Source: Liquidambar formosana (taxonomy: Eukaryota; Streptophyta; Magnoliopsida; Saxifragales; Altingiaceae). From it: a DNA stretch of 64,000 nucleotides. The position numbers were made by a program, and so were the translations under genes. Of this stretch, positions 12,710-23,267 are shown piece after piece. The stretch spans positions 186,001-250,000 of the forward strand of contig JBBPBK010000077.1 of the NCBI GenBank assembly GCA_039720395.1. Reading direction: 5' to 3'. Positions within the stretch are counted from its first letter, which is position 1, and the number at the start of each line of letters is the position of its first letter. The notes beneath the pieces were generated by a model. It was not told the DNA's origin, ran no database searches, and was given only the letters and a program-made list of their open reading frames with translations.

Positions 12710-13125
12710 ATTAGATATGGGCACACGTGCGTTGCACGTGAATAATATTTAAATAATAAAAGATATATGAAAATAATAATTTTAAATTTAAATAATAAAA
12801 TATATTTTAATTATTTATTTTTATTTTTTATTTAAGTCATTAGAATGGACGCTCAACACAATAGATTAAAATTTTTTTCATGGTTAGGAGTCATGGTAAG
12901 AATAAGAAATTGATTAGGAGACATGCATAGTAGTAGAGACTGTGTAGAATTCATGAAGTTGACAGGATGTTATTATCATTTTTTCCTTTCTTTTTTGCTC
13001 GAAAATAAACATTCTTAATTGGTTAATTATGGGATAAATAAGTATTTAAAATTCAAAATAAAAGTGTAATGGTCAATCAAAAGTTTTTCACTTTTATAAA
13101 TAGTATAGATAGATATAGATATAGA
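12710..13125. repeat. Repeat-like AT-rich segment with a hairpin head
   Basis: It begins with a small palindrome (cacgtgcgttgcacgtg) and continues as very AT-rich DNA to an atagat simple repeat near 13104-13126. This layout occurs in dispersed plant repeats. The class is not certain. Confidence 0.3.
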
Positions 13126-13128
13126 GTT

Positions 13129-13288
13129 ATGTTCCCATCAGCATGTGTTGATATTAGTTATATCAGCACCATGCATTGAGGGTTGTACCCCTTGCATTGG
13201 TTCAATGTACCTCATTTCTTACTAAACACAAGGTACAACTCCTAATGCGGATGTTGATATAAGTTATATCAGCACGTGCTTATCTAAT
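13129..13288. repeat. Dispersed about 160-bp hairpin-containing repeat, copy 1
   Basis: Starts gttatgttcccatcagcatg and holds two hairpins of the form tgatat-agttatatca near each end. A related copy is at 61245-61395. It is inserted next to or within an atagat simple repeat. Confidence 0.6.
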
Positions 13289-13448
13289 CATCATCCTAGA
13301 TATAGATATAGATAGATATAATTCCAAATGGCGCATCTACTTTTTCTGCCCCTTAATTAATACCAGTTTTTGCCTTTTAAATTGAATTCAAAATGGTTAT
13401 GTTTTATCTCATTGTTTTTATATTACATAAATTAACAAATTTAATTAG

Positions 13449-13830
13449 GCACCGTTTGGTTGCATTTATTTTAAGATCTTTTTGCTTTTGAAAGCAAAAA
13501 GCTGGAAAAGCAAAAAGCACTGTTTGGTAAGAGGAACTAAAAAGGACTTTTAGAAAGCGAAAAGCAAAATATTTGGTTTTAAGCAAAAGCAACGAAAATT
13601 TACCTTTAAAAGTCATTTCTATCTTTCAGACAAGCTTGACCTTAGCTTGAAAAATTCGCGATCGAGAGAGGTCGTGCCTGTTCTAAGTTTTTGTTTGGAC
13701 AATGATGATTCGCTAGAGTTTCTCATTACATCCAAAAAATCACTAGTGAAATCAATTTTACCAAACACACCAAAAAAACAAGAAAGTAAAAAAATGACTT
13801 TTTTCTTTTAAAAAATGCAACCAAACGGTA
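13449..13830. mobile_element. MITE with ACCGTTTGGTTGCATTT ends
   Basis: About 380 bp. The left end gcaccgtttggttgcattt is the inverted match of the right end aaaatgcaaccaaacggt. End style (CCGTTTGG) fits Harbinger or hAT MITEs. The target duplication is not clear. Internal sequence is rich in aaaagcaaaaag words and has no real ORF. Confidence 0.65.
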
Positions 13831-14243
13831 AACTTTTGTCAATATTATTTTTTGGCAGATCTTTCTTCCTTTTTGTCATCGACAATGTGTGCTCCAGAAT
13901 CTAGTATATATATATGGTCTTGCTTTCACATGCCTTTGCTTTTATAGTTTTATGTGAAGTACGTTAATTTCCTTCTATGATTTGGGAGATTGAATTTCTA
14001 TAGGCTTTGTAGATATCCCCGTTTGAGATTTAGTTGAGATTTTCTCGTTTTGATTAAATTATTGTTAGCAGATTCCAAAATGTTGTTGCTGTGTGAGATC
14101 AATGGTAGCTCGATAGGTGCAAATGTGAGATTTACTTGCCGAGTTGTGGTGGCGGTCAGAGCAAATCTAATTACCGCATGTGGTGGCATTAGGAGGTTCT
14201 CCTTCTGCCATTCTTTCAAGTCATGGGTGAAATTTAATTTTAT
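13831..14243. other. Intergenic DNA
   Basis: No gene recognised. One frame reads through 14050-14391, but it crosses the LINE insertion and is not credible. Confidence 0.35.
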
Positions 14244-14261
14244 CCGTAATGAAGTGTTTTC

Positions 14262-14510
14262 CAATTTTTTTTTTTGTTTTTTTTTTTTTTTGGTGCTAAG
14301 TAAACCAACAATACAAACCAAAAAACAAAAAAACGAAAGGAGACGGGGCCAAAAAAAAAAAGAAAAAAGGAGAAGGAATAAGTTAGGATAGGCATTGTCA
14401 TCCACAAGACAAACATTCCTCGTAACTTCTGGTAAACACGAGACATTAAGAAAATCTGAAAATCAAGTAACAAGAATTCAACGAGCCATCTCATGGGTAG
14501 CAACATTCAG
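14262..14510 (-). mobile_element. 5'-truncated LINE insertion with 18-bp target duplication
   Basis: The 18-mer ccgtaatgaagtgttttc flanks the insert at 14244-14261 and 14511-14528. On the minus strand the insert starts with a short frame containing THEMAR, like the AAHEMAR segment of LINE RNase H tails, and ends in an A-rich tail (seen as T runs just after 14262). A poly(A) tail, 5' truncation and a long variable target duplication are hallmarks of target-primed reverse transcription. Confidence 0.75.
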
Positions 14511-14528
14511 CCGTAATGAAGTGTTTTC

Positions 14529-15042
14529 AAGTCGGTGCTTATTTTCCCTTTTTTTTTGGGTGGTTAGTCAAGCATATAAGATTTATTTATCAATTAATCA
14601 ACCAATTATTCCCTTTTCTTCTTATTGGTCCATTGGCCCTCAATCTGACAAAAATACCCTTCCATGACACCAAGCCACCCTTAGTCACGGCCATGACATG
14701 CCCTACGTTCATTCTGTTCCTCTTCGTTGCTGGGAGCTTTATAACGTTGACTTACCAAAATTGTACCTTCTCAAGGTGGGGTTCAATGAAAGATAAAAAG
14801 AAAGCTCATGAAAAAAAGAAGCTAAAAGCTTTATGCTTAAAGAGACTTACACACAGAATTTGTGCTATTGCTTTTCACGTTTAGAGGGGAAAAAAATGCT
14901 TAAGAGACTAGGGATTTGTGCTTTTGCTTTTCGGGTTTAGAGAGAGAAAAAAAAAATGCTTAAAGCTTAAAACTTTAATAAGGGATCCAATTCCAGGAAG
15001 TTAATTAAAAGGTTGGTCTGTTCGATGCATTTAAAGGTAGGA
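14529..15042. other. Intergenic DNA with a local duplication
   Basis: No gene. Two related segments of about 60 bp (around 14833-14890 and 14899-14950), both reading gcttaa-gagact then tgtgct-ttgcttttc-gtttagag, form an imperfect tandem duplication. Confidence 0.5.
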
Positions 15043-15052
15043 CCCTCGCGAC

Positions 15053-15224
15053 GGCAAAAACTTCTATGTAACTGTGATATGGTCAAGGTGGTGTCACCAG
15101 CCAATCACATGTAAGCAAAGTGGGAAAATGGGACTTACAAGTACACTGATTTTCCCACTCTGCTTGAATGTGATTGGCTGGTTATACCACCTGGCCATAT
15201 CACAGTTACATGTAAGTTCTACTC
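15053..15224. mobile_element. 172-bp fold-back MITE, Mutator-like
   Basis: Almost the whole element is one imperfect palindrome: aacttctatgtaactgtga on the left is mirrored by tcacagttacatgtaagtt on the right, leaving a short loop near 15135-15150. It is flanked by a 10-bp direct repeat CCCTCGCGAC (15043-15052 and 15225-15234). A 9-10 bp target duplication points to Mutator-type transposition. Confidence 0.82.
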
Positions 15225-15775
15225 CCCTCGCGACTATTTCTTTTTCACGCATTTACTGTCAATTTATTTGCCTGTTGGTTTGAAGTGAATCGCTATTCCT
15301 TCTATTTGGATTATGGGCGTAACCGATTTAAAGATAACACAGGGGAGAGAGTACCATGGAGGTGATGAAGCTATGTCTGGCACAATAAAGAACACTCAAA
15401 ACTTAAAAGCAAACGTATCTAACAATCAGTTAGCTAACGCAAACCAAGAGACAGAGCAAAAACAGAACACAGACTCCCTCCACACAAACAGAGAGAAAGA
15501 GAGAGAACATCATATATATATTTTATTTTATTTATTTATTTATTTTTGTTTGGATAAGTGAGTAAGTATATTCCAAAAAAGAGGAAAAAAGATTTACATG
15601 AAGCTCAAAACATGTCCTCAAAGGACCACAAAAAACCATTCCTCACAGTCCGAAGACAAGCAAGACAAGAAACCATTCCTCACAGCTCCTATAGTGACTG
15701 TCAAGACCACTTCCTTTCGGCCTTTAGGAACCCAAATTTGTTTAGTAGCCTTGACCACAAGATTTAGCAATGTGT

Positions 15776-16514
15776 CTACTTACACGTATTAGACCTTTGA
15801 GGGCTCCAAGGAACTTCCACTGAAATACATGCCAATTCTCCATTGTTCAACTCAAGGTCAAAACTTTCAGGGATTTCATCATCCATAGAAACTTCAACAC
15901 AAACTCTAGTAAAATCTAGGAAGCACGGACACTTCTCTAGAGGTGCTATGTCCATGTCGGACACGTATCCGACACGACACTCCTCTGACACACGTCCGAC
16001 ACGACACCTCTCTCTTTCTATCGTTTTTGTCTTTTTAATCTTCTTCCTTTCCCTTTTTATCATATCTTATCAATGAATAACTTCACTAGGGTTTCCAAAA
16101 ACAATACAAAAGATGCATTTTGAATGATGGATGTGAAATTATATGATATTATCTAAATATATATATAAAATATGCATTTTGTTAATAGCGTGTCCTCACC
16201 ATGTCGTGTCCTAGATTTTGAGGATTTACTGTGTCAACGTGTCCATGTCATGTCGAAATCGTATCGCGTGTCCGTGTCCGTGCTTCTTAGAGCAAAATTA
16301 ATTCTCTCTTTCTTCGTAGTAGCTTCATCAACATAAAGAGGTTTACCTACCGCACTAGCAACGTAACTCAGGCCATCGTCAAACCAAATATTCCAAAGGT
16401 AAATTAAAAAACTTAACCCAAATTGGGATCGTTGAAAGCTTTTCCTTAGCAAAGGTTTAACCCAGGACGCCATTTCTTTAGGACAAGGAGTTTATTCGCA
16501 AATAACCAAGGATT
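15776..16514 (-). pseudogene. LINE ORF1 (DUF4283/zinc-knuckle type) remnant
   Basis: Minus-strand pieces read, in order, PWLFANKLLVLKKW, then SYVASAVGKPLY and ERINFA, then RVCVEVSMDDEIPESFDLEL and SVEVPW. This is the conserved DUF4283 region of plant LINE gag-like proteins (nucleic-acid binding). A frameshift lies near 16430, and a MITE splits the frame at 15916-16290. With the MITE and one copy of its target duplication removed, NFA joins RVCVEV in frame. The N-terminal side is cut off at 16515, where another transposon begins. Confidence 0.7.
15916..16290. mobile_element. MITE with GAAGCACGGACAC ends inside the LINE ORF1
   Basis: 375 bp. The left end CTAGGAAGCACGGACAC and the complement of the right end (CTAAGAAGCACGGACAC) match. 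Direct flanks are AGTAAAAT (15908-15915) and AGCAAAAT (16291-16298), an 8-bp target duplication with one change. It contains several ggacac/gtgtcc words. The target size fits hAT or, with one more base, Mutator-like elements. Confidence 0.8.
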
Positions 16515-16651
16515 GGGATTTTTAGCCATAGGCCCCAAGTATAAGAGCACTTTTACAATAGGCCCTAAGTGAAAAACAGTTTTGTGAAAACCACTTTTGA
16601 CCCCATAGTGACAAAAATACCCCTAATTACAATTTAAATCAAATTACAAAC

Positions 16652-19354
16652 TGTGAACCCTGGAAATTGGGCCCACAAGGGTTGAAAAGAAAATGGTCCT
16701 CTGATGAGGAAAACGAAAGGAGTCGCCACATTATTTTTTAAAGGAAACAAAGAAAACCCTAAAAATAGTTTTGTTTTAAGAAAACAGTTTGAATGACTCC
16801 ATGTTTAAAAAGGAAAGGCAAAAACAACTCTTTTGGAAACCAAAGAAATCAGGGATTCAGGAGGCTAAGTTATGACATGAGAAGGTTCTAGGCAAAGCCT
16901 ATAAGCACCCATGTCACCCTTTCGGTCTCTCGGTTTATTTGGGCTAAATTAAAGTCTTTTCTATACAAAAATCAACAAATATCATCACAAGACAGCGTGC
17001 ATATCATATATTCCATTCATCCATCTATGCATAGTAAGCAAATAAAAACAGAAAATAAAGAAAAGAAAAAAGAAACCTAGGATATTTGGATCCTAGAACG
17101 GACTTGAGCCTCACGAAGAACGCCTACGTACCATGCAACAAAATATATGGATCAAATTCCATGTAGTTCGATTAGAATAGGGTTAAATCCTAATATAAAC
17201 CTATGGTAAAAACCCTAGGTTTCCTTATTTGAAAGAGAATTTAATAAACCAAGTTTGAATTTGGAAAGAATTCCACAAGATGGAAACTTTGGTAAAAAAA
17301 AATAGAATTTTATTTAACAAAGAAACCTTTGATTAAGACCATAAACTCATATTAGGAAATAACCCTAAAGAAGGAGAAGAGAAAGAGTTAAAAAGGGAGG
17401 TGAATTGGGGCACCTTTAAACCCACTTACCTGAGCGCAATAGCTCCAAACATTAGCAATTTCAAGCAATGGCAGCCCTATTAGCCATGGGACAATTACCA
17501 TACCAATTTGCACCCTTACAAGTGCTCAAAACCATGCAAACACAATGATATATAAATCTGGACAGAATAGTACTAAGGCCTAGAATCATCCACTAAACAT
17601 GCTAACAGCAAAAACAGCGAATAAAAATAAGCTCTAATACAATCCTAGAACCATATCATGCATAAAAACCCTAGAAATCAACTAACATGCATGCAAAAAT
17701 ATCATAGTTATTCCATATGTAAAACATATATAGCAATTATGAAGAAAAATCAATAAAAAGACCTAAACTAACAAGTTGTATGAAACTATCCTAAAACAAG
17801 GACATTAGAAACCCTAAACTCACAAATATGCTTAAAAACACACAAAACAAACTCTAGACATGCTAAAATCAAACTAAACAGAATTTAAATCATGCATATT
17901 AACTAACTAAAGTAATAGAACATGATAAAAATTCTAACTTTAACATGCAATGATGCTATTCTAAAACAAGGACAATAGAAGCACAAGAATCACAACTATG
18001 CTTAAAAACACATAGGACAGCCCTAAAGTATACTAAACTTATGATAAAAAATAGGTATTTCATGTATATTAACTAGCTAAAGTGTTAATACATGATAAAA
18101 AAGCTACCTTTAACATGCAATAAGCCTATTCTATAAGAAAACCCATATTCAACATGAATAAGGAGTGAGGTTACCTTAAGAAGAAGCTTCCTTGCTGCTA
18201 TAGAGACTCTCCTCTTGACTTGTGGATGATTTGAATCAATGTTCTCCAAGGCTACAGCAAGTCCTCTAGCTCTCCTTCAAGTCTATCTCTCTTATTCTCT
18301 CTCAAACACTCAAGTTTTAATGCATAAAGTGGCTCCCCTTGTGCTGAAGCATAGGGGGTATTTATAGACTTCAATTAGGATTAACTAATGGCTGGGATTA
18401 AAACCCTAAAAATTAATCCAAGGGCTACTAGAGACCCCCTTGGGGCTTAAGTAACTCAGAAGTTACCAAAAATTAGAAGGAAACTCGTCCAAAAGAACCC
18501 AAATACGTCAAAATAGGTAAGAATCCGCTTCAGCAAAGAGTTAGAGTGAAAATAGGAAAGTGGTCTTGGGTGACCACCAGGGCCTGGGCAACTAGCCACC
18601 TGGGCCCAGGCGGCTAGCCGCCCGGGGCTGGGTGGTCACCCGAGCCCACTCTAGATTTTTGCCTATTTTTTACTCCTAATCCTTCTAGAAGTGTTTCAGG
18701 ATGCAAATTAAGTCCAATTTTGATGAAACAAAAGCCAAAACGACCGTGTTTCGATGAGGAATACATTTTTGAACATTTTAGGGTGAAAACCACTAACTAT
18801 GGGGGCATGATTAGGTTTGAAAAAGGCGGTTAACCGCTATGTTATACCTTTGCTAAGCATAGGTATGCATATATGATCAAACCAAATGCTTTCCATATCA
18901 AAATTAAGCTTTATAAAACACTTTTGGGGATAAAATAATGACTAATTAAAGTCAATTTGAAAAGATTTGATTGGTAATTGTGAGTCAATTAGAGCTAACC
19001 CAAAGGAGGGTCAACTAACCAACTTGAACTACATCGAGCCATTTTAATCCCGAGCCATTGATTCATTAAATTGAACCTAGAAATACCTCATATGCATCTA
19101 TATGAACTCCAATTGACAATTTGGAGATCATTTCATGGTCAAATGAAAAGTTTGGGACTTAAAGATGATTATGCCCCTCAAGTCACAAAAGCTCTTATTA
19201 TCCCTCAAGATCAACTCCGAATTGAACCAAAATTCACATCCATTGTCCTTGTGACTCTAGAAAACTAATACAAGTGACTAGACTAAAAAAAAAAAACAAA
19301 AATATGCATGAAATGATGAGCCCTAGTAAGGTGGTGCAAAAATGGGGTGTGACA
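16652..19354. mobile_element. Putative solo LTR, 2.7 kb
   Basis: Begins TGTGAACCC and ends GGGTGTGACA, flanked by a 5-bp direct repeat CAAAC (16647-16651 and 19355-19359). TG...CA ends and a 5-bp target duplication are what an LTR retrotransposon leaves. No gag-pol, primer-binding site or second LTR is seen inside, so a solo LTR made by LTR-LTR recombination is most likely. A large non-coding derivative is possible. A GC-rich island with ggctagccgcc palindromes lies at 18570-18650. Confidence 0.65.
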
Positions 19355-19683
19355 CAAACCGTGCCATTTTTTTCCCACGTTCTCTCCCTCTCTCCTGTGG
19401 TTCCATCGCCTCCCACATTTGGCCACCGCCAAGCAAGCTGCAAATGCTATTCTGGCAACTATGAAGTGGCTATCCGAATCACACAATACTTGCTGGTGAG
19501 AATCAAACCTAGTAGAAGAGGTACGAACAAGTTAGGAGAAGAGAAGAAAGGATCTTAATCTACCTTTTATTATGCTATCATCAGATCTGGTTTCCAGATT
19601 TGCAACGAATCATCTTCTCCTTCCCCTTTCCACTCGATTTACCTTCTCCATCTCACCATTGACAACGATGGCAAAGGTGCACA

Positions 19684-19985
19684 GTTTACTGTTGTGTGAT
19701 TTATAAAATTTACACAGCCAATAGTAACAGTTTACTGTTGGGTGTGCTTTGAAAAATTTACACAGAGGTGCTTTGAAAAATTACATAGGCAATAGTACTA
19801 ATTTACTCTTGTGTGCTTTATAAAAATTACACAGACAATAGTACTAATTTACTCTTGTGTGCTTTAAAAAAAATACACAAAAATTACACAGACAATAGTA
19901 CCAATTTACTCTTATGTGCTTTAAAAAAAATACACAGACAATAGTACCAGTTTGCTATTGTGTGCTTTAGAAAAATTATATACCA
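19684..19985. repeat. Minisatellite, about 50-bp unit
   Basis: Around five to six degenerate copies of a unit holding acacagacaatagtac, then tttactcttgtgtgcttt, then an A run. Unit length varies as segments are duplicated or lost. Confidence 0.75.
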
Positions 19986-20755
19986 CAAAATAACAGCATA
20001 ACCCTCAATCCCCAAAAATGGAGTGAAATCAAACACCAAGCAACAACCCCCAAAAATGGAGTCAGATTTGTTGATAAATCTGTAGTTGCAAACAGAGACA
20101 ATTTTTTAAAAAAAAAAAAAAGAAAAAAAAAAGAGAAATCAGCGATAGCTTTTTGAGCTTCGAAGAACACATCTTAACATCTTTCAAACCCCAGTTGTTG
20201 TCGAGAAACAGAGCTTCGAGATTCACAAACCCCATCAACGCTTCAAGATTCACAAACCCCATCGACATGTTACTGTCAACAAGTTCACCTTTGCTACCAT
20301 TGCCATCGACATGTTCACCTTCACCACTATTGTCAACGAAGGGATAGAGAAGGTAGATCGGGGGGAAGAGGAAGGAGAAAATGCTTCGTTGCATATTTGG
20401 TTTCCAGATCTGGTGATAGAGCAGAAAAAGAAAAAGAGAAGAGAACGGTAGGCTTCACTAGAGGTCGTCGGAAGTTGATAGCCACTGGAGAAGAGCCGTC
20501 ACCGTCGTCGGAGAGCAGGAGGTGTCGCTGCTGCCACCGTTGGAGGAGATCCGTCCTCGTCGAATTATTGAAACCAAAACTGTTGTTTTTTGAACTCAGG
20601 TTATAACCTTTTTAAAGGGTAAAATGGGGATTTTTAAAATCTCTTTTCATTACCACTAATAAAACTATTAAATTTAGGGTTATAGAGTTAAAACTTCTTA
20701 TGATGGGTTTATTGTTAAAAGCAGTCCTCTATTAGGGGTGATGGCTAATTTTCCC

Positions 20756-21084
20756 TTTAAAGAATTTAAGTTAAGAAGACTTATTAGTTATTACTCACCT
20801 GTTTGCTGGAGAAAAGAGAATTCCACTGTTTTGGAGCAAAAGACTTCAATTGGGTTGGGTCATGGACCATAAGTGGGTCACCCAAATCAGATTTACCCAT
20901 ATTACCATTAATCTACTCAAGACCCGACACATGAGACGCATTAGCAGAAATAGCAACAAGAAGTGGCTTCCCCATAGAACAACTTACTAAATCAGTTATG
21001 TGGGTCTCAAAAGGAGAGACTTTTGGGGTCTCAAAAGGAGAGACTTTTGGAGTGGCTTTTGAGGCGGATCGGGATTTTCTGCGG
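20756..21084. other. Non-coding DNA with short duplication
   Basis: A 25-27 bp segment (ctcaaaaggagagacttttgg) is repeated in tandem at 21006-21051. A minus-strand frame at 20913-21131 exists but has no recognisable domain. Confidence 0.45.
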
Positions 21085-21807
21085 TTTGGGCTTTTAACTG
21101 CAACATCTAGTAGACGTAGATGAGGTGACACGTAGCTCTAGCTTCATCCAATGGCTGAGATCAAACACCCCATTGGATGCCTTTAACGTTAACGCCATTT
21201 GGCCTTTACCAAGCAAAACGCAGCATTTTGCTATTTTAGTTTAGAACCAAAACCAAACGCGATCCAGCCATTTCAAAATCCCATTCCTCCTCCCCGTGCT
21301 GCCTCTCCTCTCTCTCTCTCTTTCTCTCTTGTCTGGGAGAAAACCCATCCCCATTTCTCCTTCCCGTCGAACTATTGCTGCTTATCTCCGGTGTCTCCGG
21401 CAACACCAGATCTGGTTCCCACGCAAACCAGCACCTGCATTGTCTCGAAATCCATCCCTCTCCTCTCTCTCTCTCCTCTCCGGCCCCCGTTGCACTATCC
21501 CCGCTCGTCTCTGGCGTCTCCGGCGACACCAGATCTCGTCCCCATGCGAACCAACACCAGCGGCAATGTCACCGACGCCATCCACGTGGCACGGCATAGA
21601 CTAGATCTGACCCGGCGAGGAGCTCCGTCCCCTTCGTCGATGGCGAGCCCCTTCCCCCCTTTCCAGTGGTGAGGTCCCTCGAAATTGCTTTAGGTTGTGT
21701 TCAGTTCAGGCGTCCCCTTCCCCCGACGGCGAGCCATTCACTGGAGGTAAGGGTTTTGTTTTGTTTTTTTGTTTGTTTTTTTTTTTTTTCCTTCGATAGC
21801 CCCAACC

Positions 21808-21843
<36 letters not shown>

Positions 21844-21960
21844 TTTTTTTTTTGTGTTCACAAGAAAAGCTCGAGGAAGCTGGAGGACCTCCTTCCCTTC
21901 CGTTCCCGTCGCATTCTTCCAGTGGTGAGGTAAGGTTTTTTTATTTTTTGGTATGTAAAG
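21085..21960 (+). repeat. Left arm of the inverted repeat
   Basis: Pairs with 37205-38310 read on the other strand. It includes CTCTCTCTCT at about 21306, the gacccggcgaggagct block near 21608, two cagtggtgaggt segments (21664 and 21918) and T runs at 21778-21853. Reading frames here are shadows of low-complexity DNA. Confidence 0.6.
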
Positions 21961-22098
21961 AAAGTTTTTAAATTTGATTATAGTGTTTTTGACATGAATC
22001 AAATGCCTAGAGTGATTTCCGTGATAAAAATGCTGCTATAGCATCAGAGAAAATGAAACCCCTTTTAAAAATGCCCAAATTTTCATATCTTTGCTTCA

Positions 22099-23102
22099 AA
22101 AGAGCAAATCTAGAGGCTCTTTGATTGGTCAGTCTGTTGCAATAGATTCTGCACAGTCTAGATCTGTAGGCTCTGAGAACTATTTAGAAACTGCTTGGAG
22201 GGCTAAGAGTGAAAGTCTTAAATCTATACTTACTGGAGCTCCTCAAAGCAAGCTCGGCAGAATAGCTTTAGTGGATGCTCTAGCACAGCAGATTCGCAAT
22301 CGTATGAAAGTCCAGCTTCCCAACCTCCTCTCTAGGTACATTTTTTTCCCAGAGATCATTAATATGTCTTCTTGCTACTATTTCATCATGTTTTTCATTT
22401 TAATTTTCATGCATAGCTTAGTGTACAATTTTGATTCCCGCCTTACTTCCTACAAATATAGTACTTTTTGTATGATAAATGTGCATTCTTACACATTTAT
22501 TTATTTTTAGTTTCTTTATTAGCTTCAATACATTTTAATTCATCAAAAAAAGTTTCTTTATTATTGTTGATAAATTGTTTAATTTGTATCATAAGGTTAC
22601 TATAAGTCCAGGAAGGTGTTTATGTTAATTTATTCATTTACATCTTCCTTACAAAGGTTCACCAATTCTTTTTTTTTTTTTTTTTTTTTTTGTCTTTTAA
22701 AATATGTCTAAATAATGAAGCCCATTTCTTTCAACTTCTTCACATCTAAGTTGGCAGTAGTATTTACATTTCGGAGTAGTGCTCACATAGCACATGGCTT
22801 AGAAGATTGCATAGAAGTCACCAATTCAGTTCCATCAGTGTATCACAATTAAAGGTACAGAATTTTAATTCATAATGAATTTTTAGCCTTTTCGATCCAT
22901 AGCTTATGATTGGATGCATAAAGGTCTGCCTATTCCCATGTATGGTATATTCTCCATAGCATTCCTAACATTTTTTTCCTGTACAATCTCTGCAGGTTAC
23001 AAGGCAAGTCTCAATTAGTTCAGGATGAGTTAGTAAGGCTCGGTGAACAAAGGGTTCATAGTGCTGAAGGCACAAGGGTTCTCTAGCACATTGTAGGTGG
23101 TG
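22099..23102 (+). pseudogene. Captured fragment of a dynamin-related protein 2 (DRP2) gene
   Basis: The first exon piece (about 22099-22335) encodes [20 protein letters not shown], then a stretch with [40 protein letters not shown] and LPNLLS. It ends at donor gtacat. The second (22996-23102, after tgcag) continues [18 protein letters not shown] and SAEGTR, then hits TAG at 23084. A coding-like tail (HIVGGE, donor gtaaag) follows, with about 15 residues missing. This is the GTPase-to-middle-domain region of DRP2-type dynamins, GTPases of clathrin-coated vesicle formation. The phase across the intron is kept. Only this central piece is present, with no P-loop, PH or Pro-rich tail. It lies just inside the inverted-repeat arm. 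Confidence 0.85.
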
Positions 23103-23267
23103 AGGTAAAGAACATTTTTAATGAATGTTTGCACATGCACACATATGCATATTTGTATGTTAATTGCTATTTAACGAAAAAATAGGGAATAAAATGGATC
23201 TATATTGTCAAAATATTCTTCTACGTCCATGAATGCATACAAAAGAAGGGATATTTAAAAGGCTATA

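Larger units (their letters stand above)
16515..20755. mobile_element. TIR-bounded non-autonomous element carrying a nested LTR
   Basis: The outer ends are diverged inverted repeats of about 50 bp. The left end starts GGGATTTTTAGCCAT and the complement of the right end starts GGGAAAATTAGCCAT; both continue to a CAATA-CCC block. After removal of the nested LTR (16652-19354) the element is about 1.5 kb. It contains a minisatellite, an A-rich tract and CT/GA-rich stretches that look like gene 5' regions. It interrupts the LINE ORF1 remnant on its left. No target duplication was found, so the class (probably Mutator-like) is inferred. Confidence 0.5.

Noticed and set aside
12710..13125. Helitron, because of a hairpin-like head
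   Set aside because: The TC start, CTRR end and 3' hairpin in the right order were not found, so it is left as an unclassified repeat.
20062..20394. Minus frame with duplicated MGFVNLEAL as a leucine-rich protein
   Set aside because: The repeat comes from a 27-bp duplication, and the rest crosses an A-rich tract. No LRR pattern continues.
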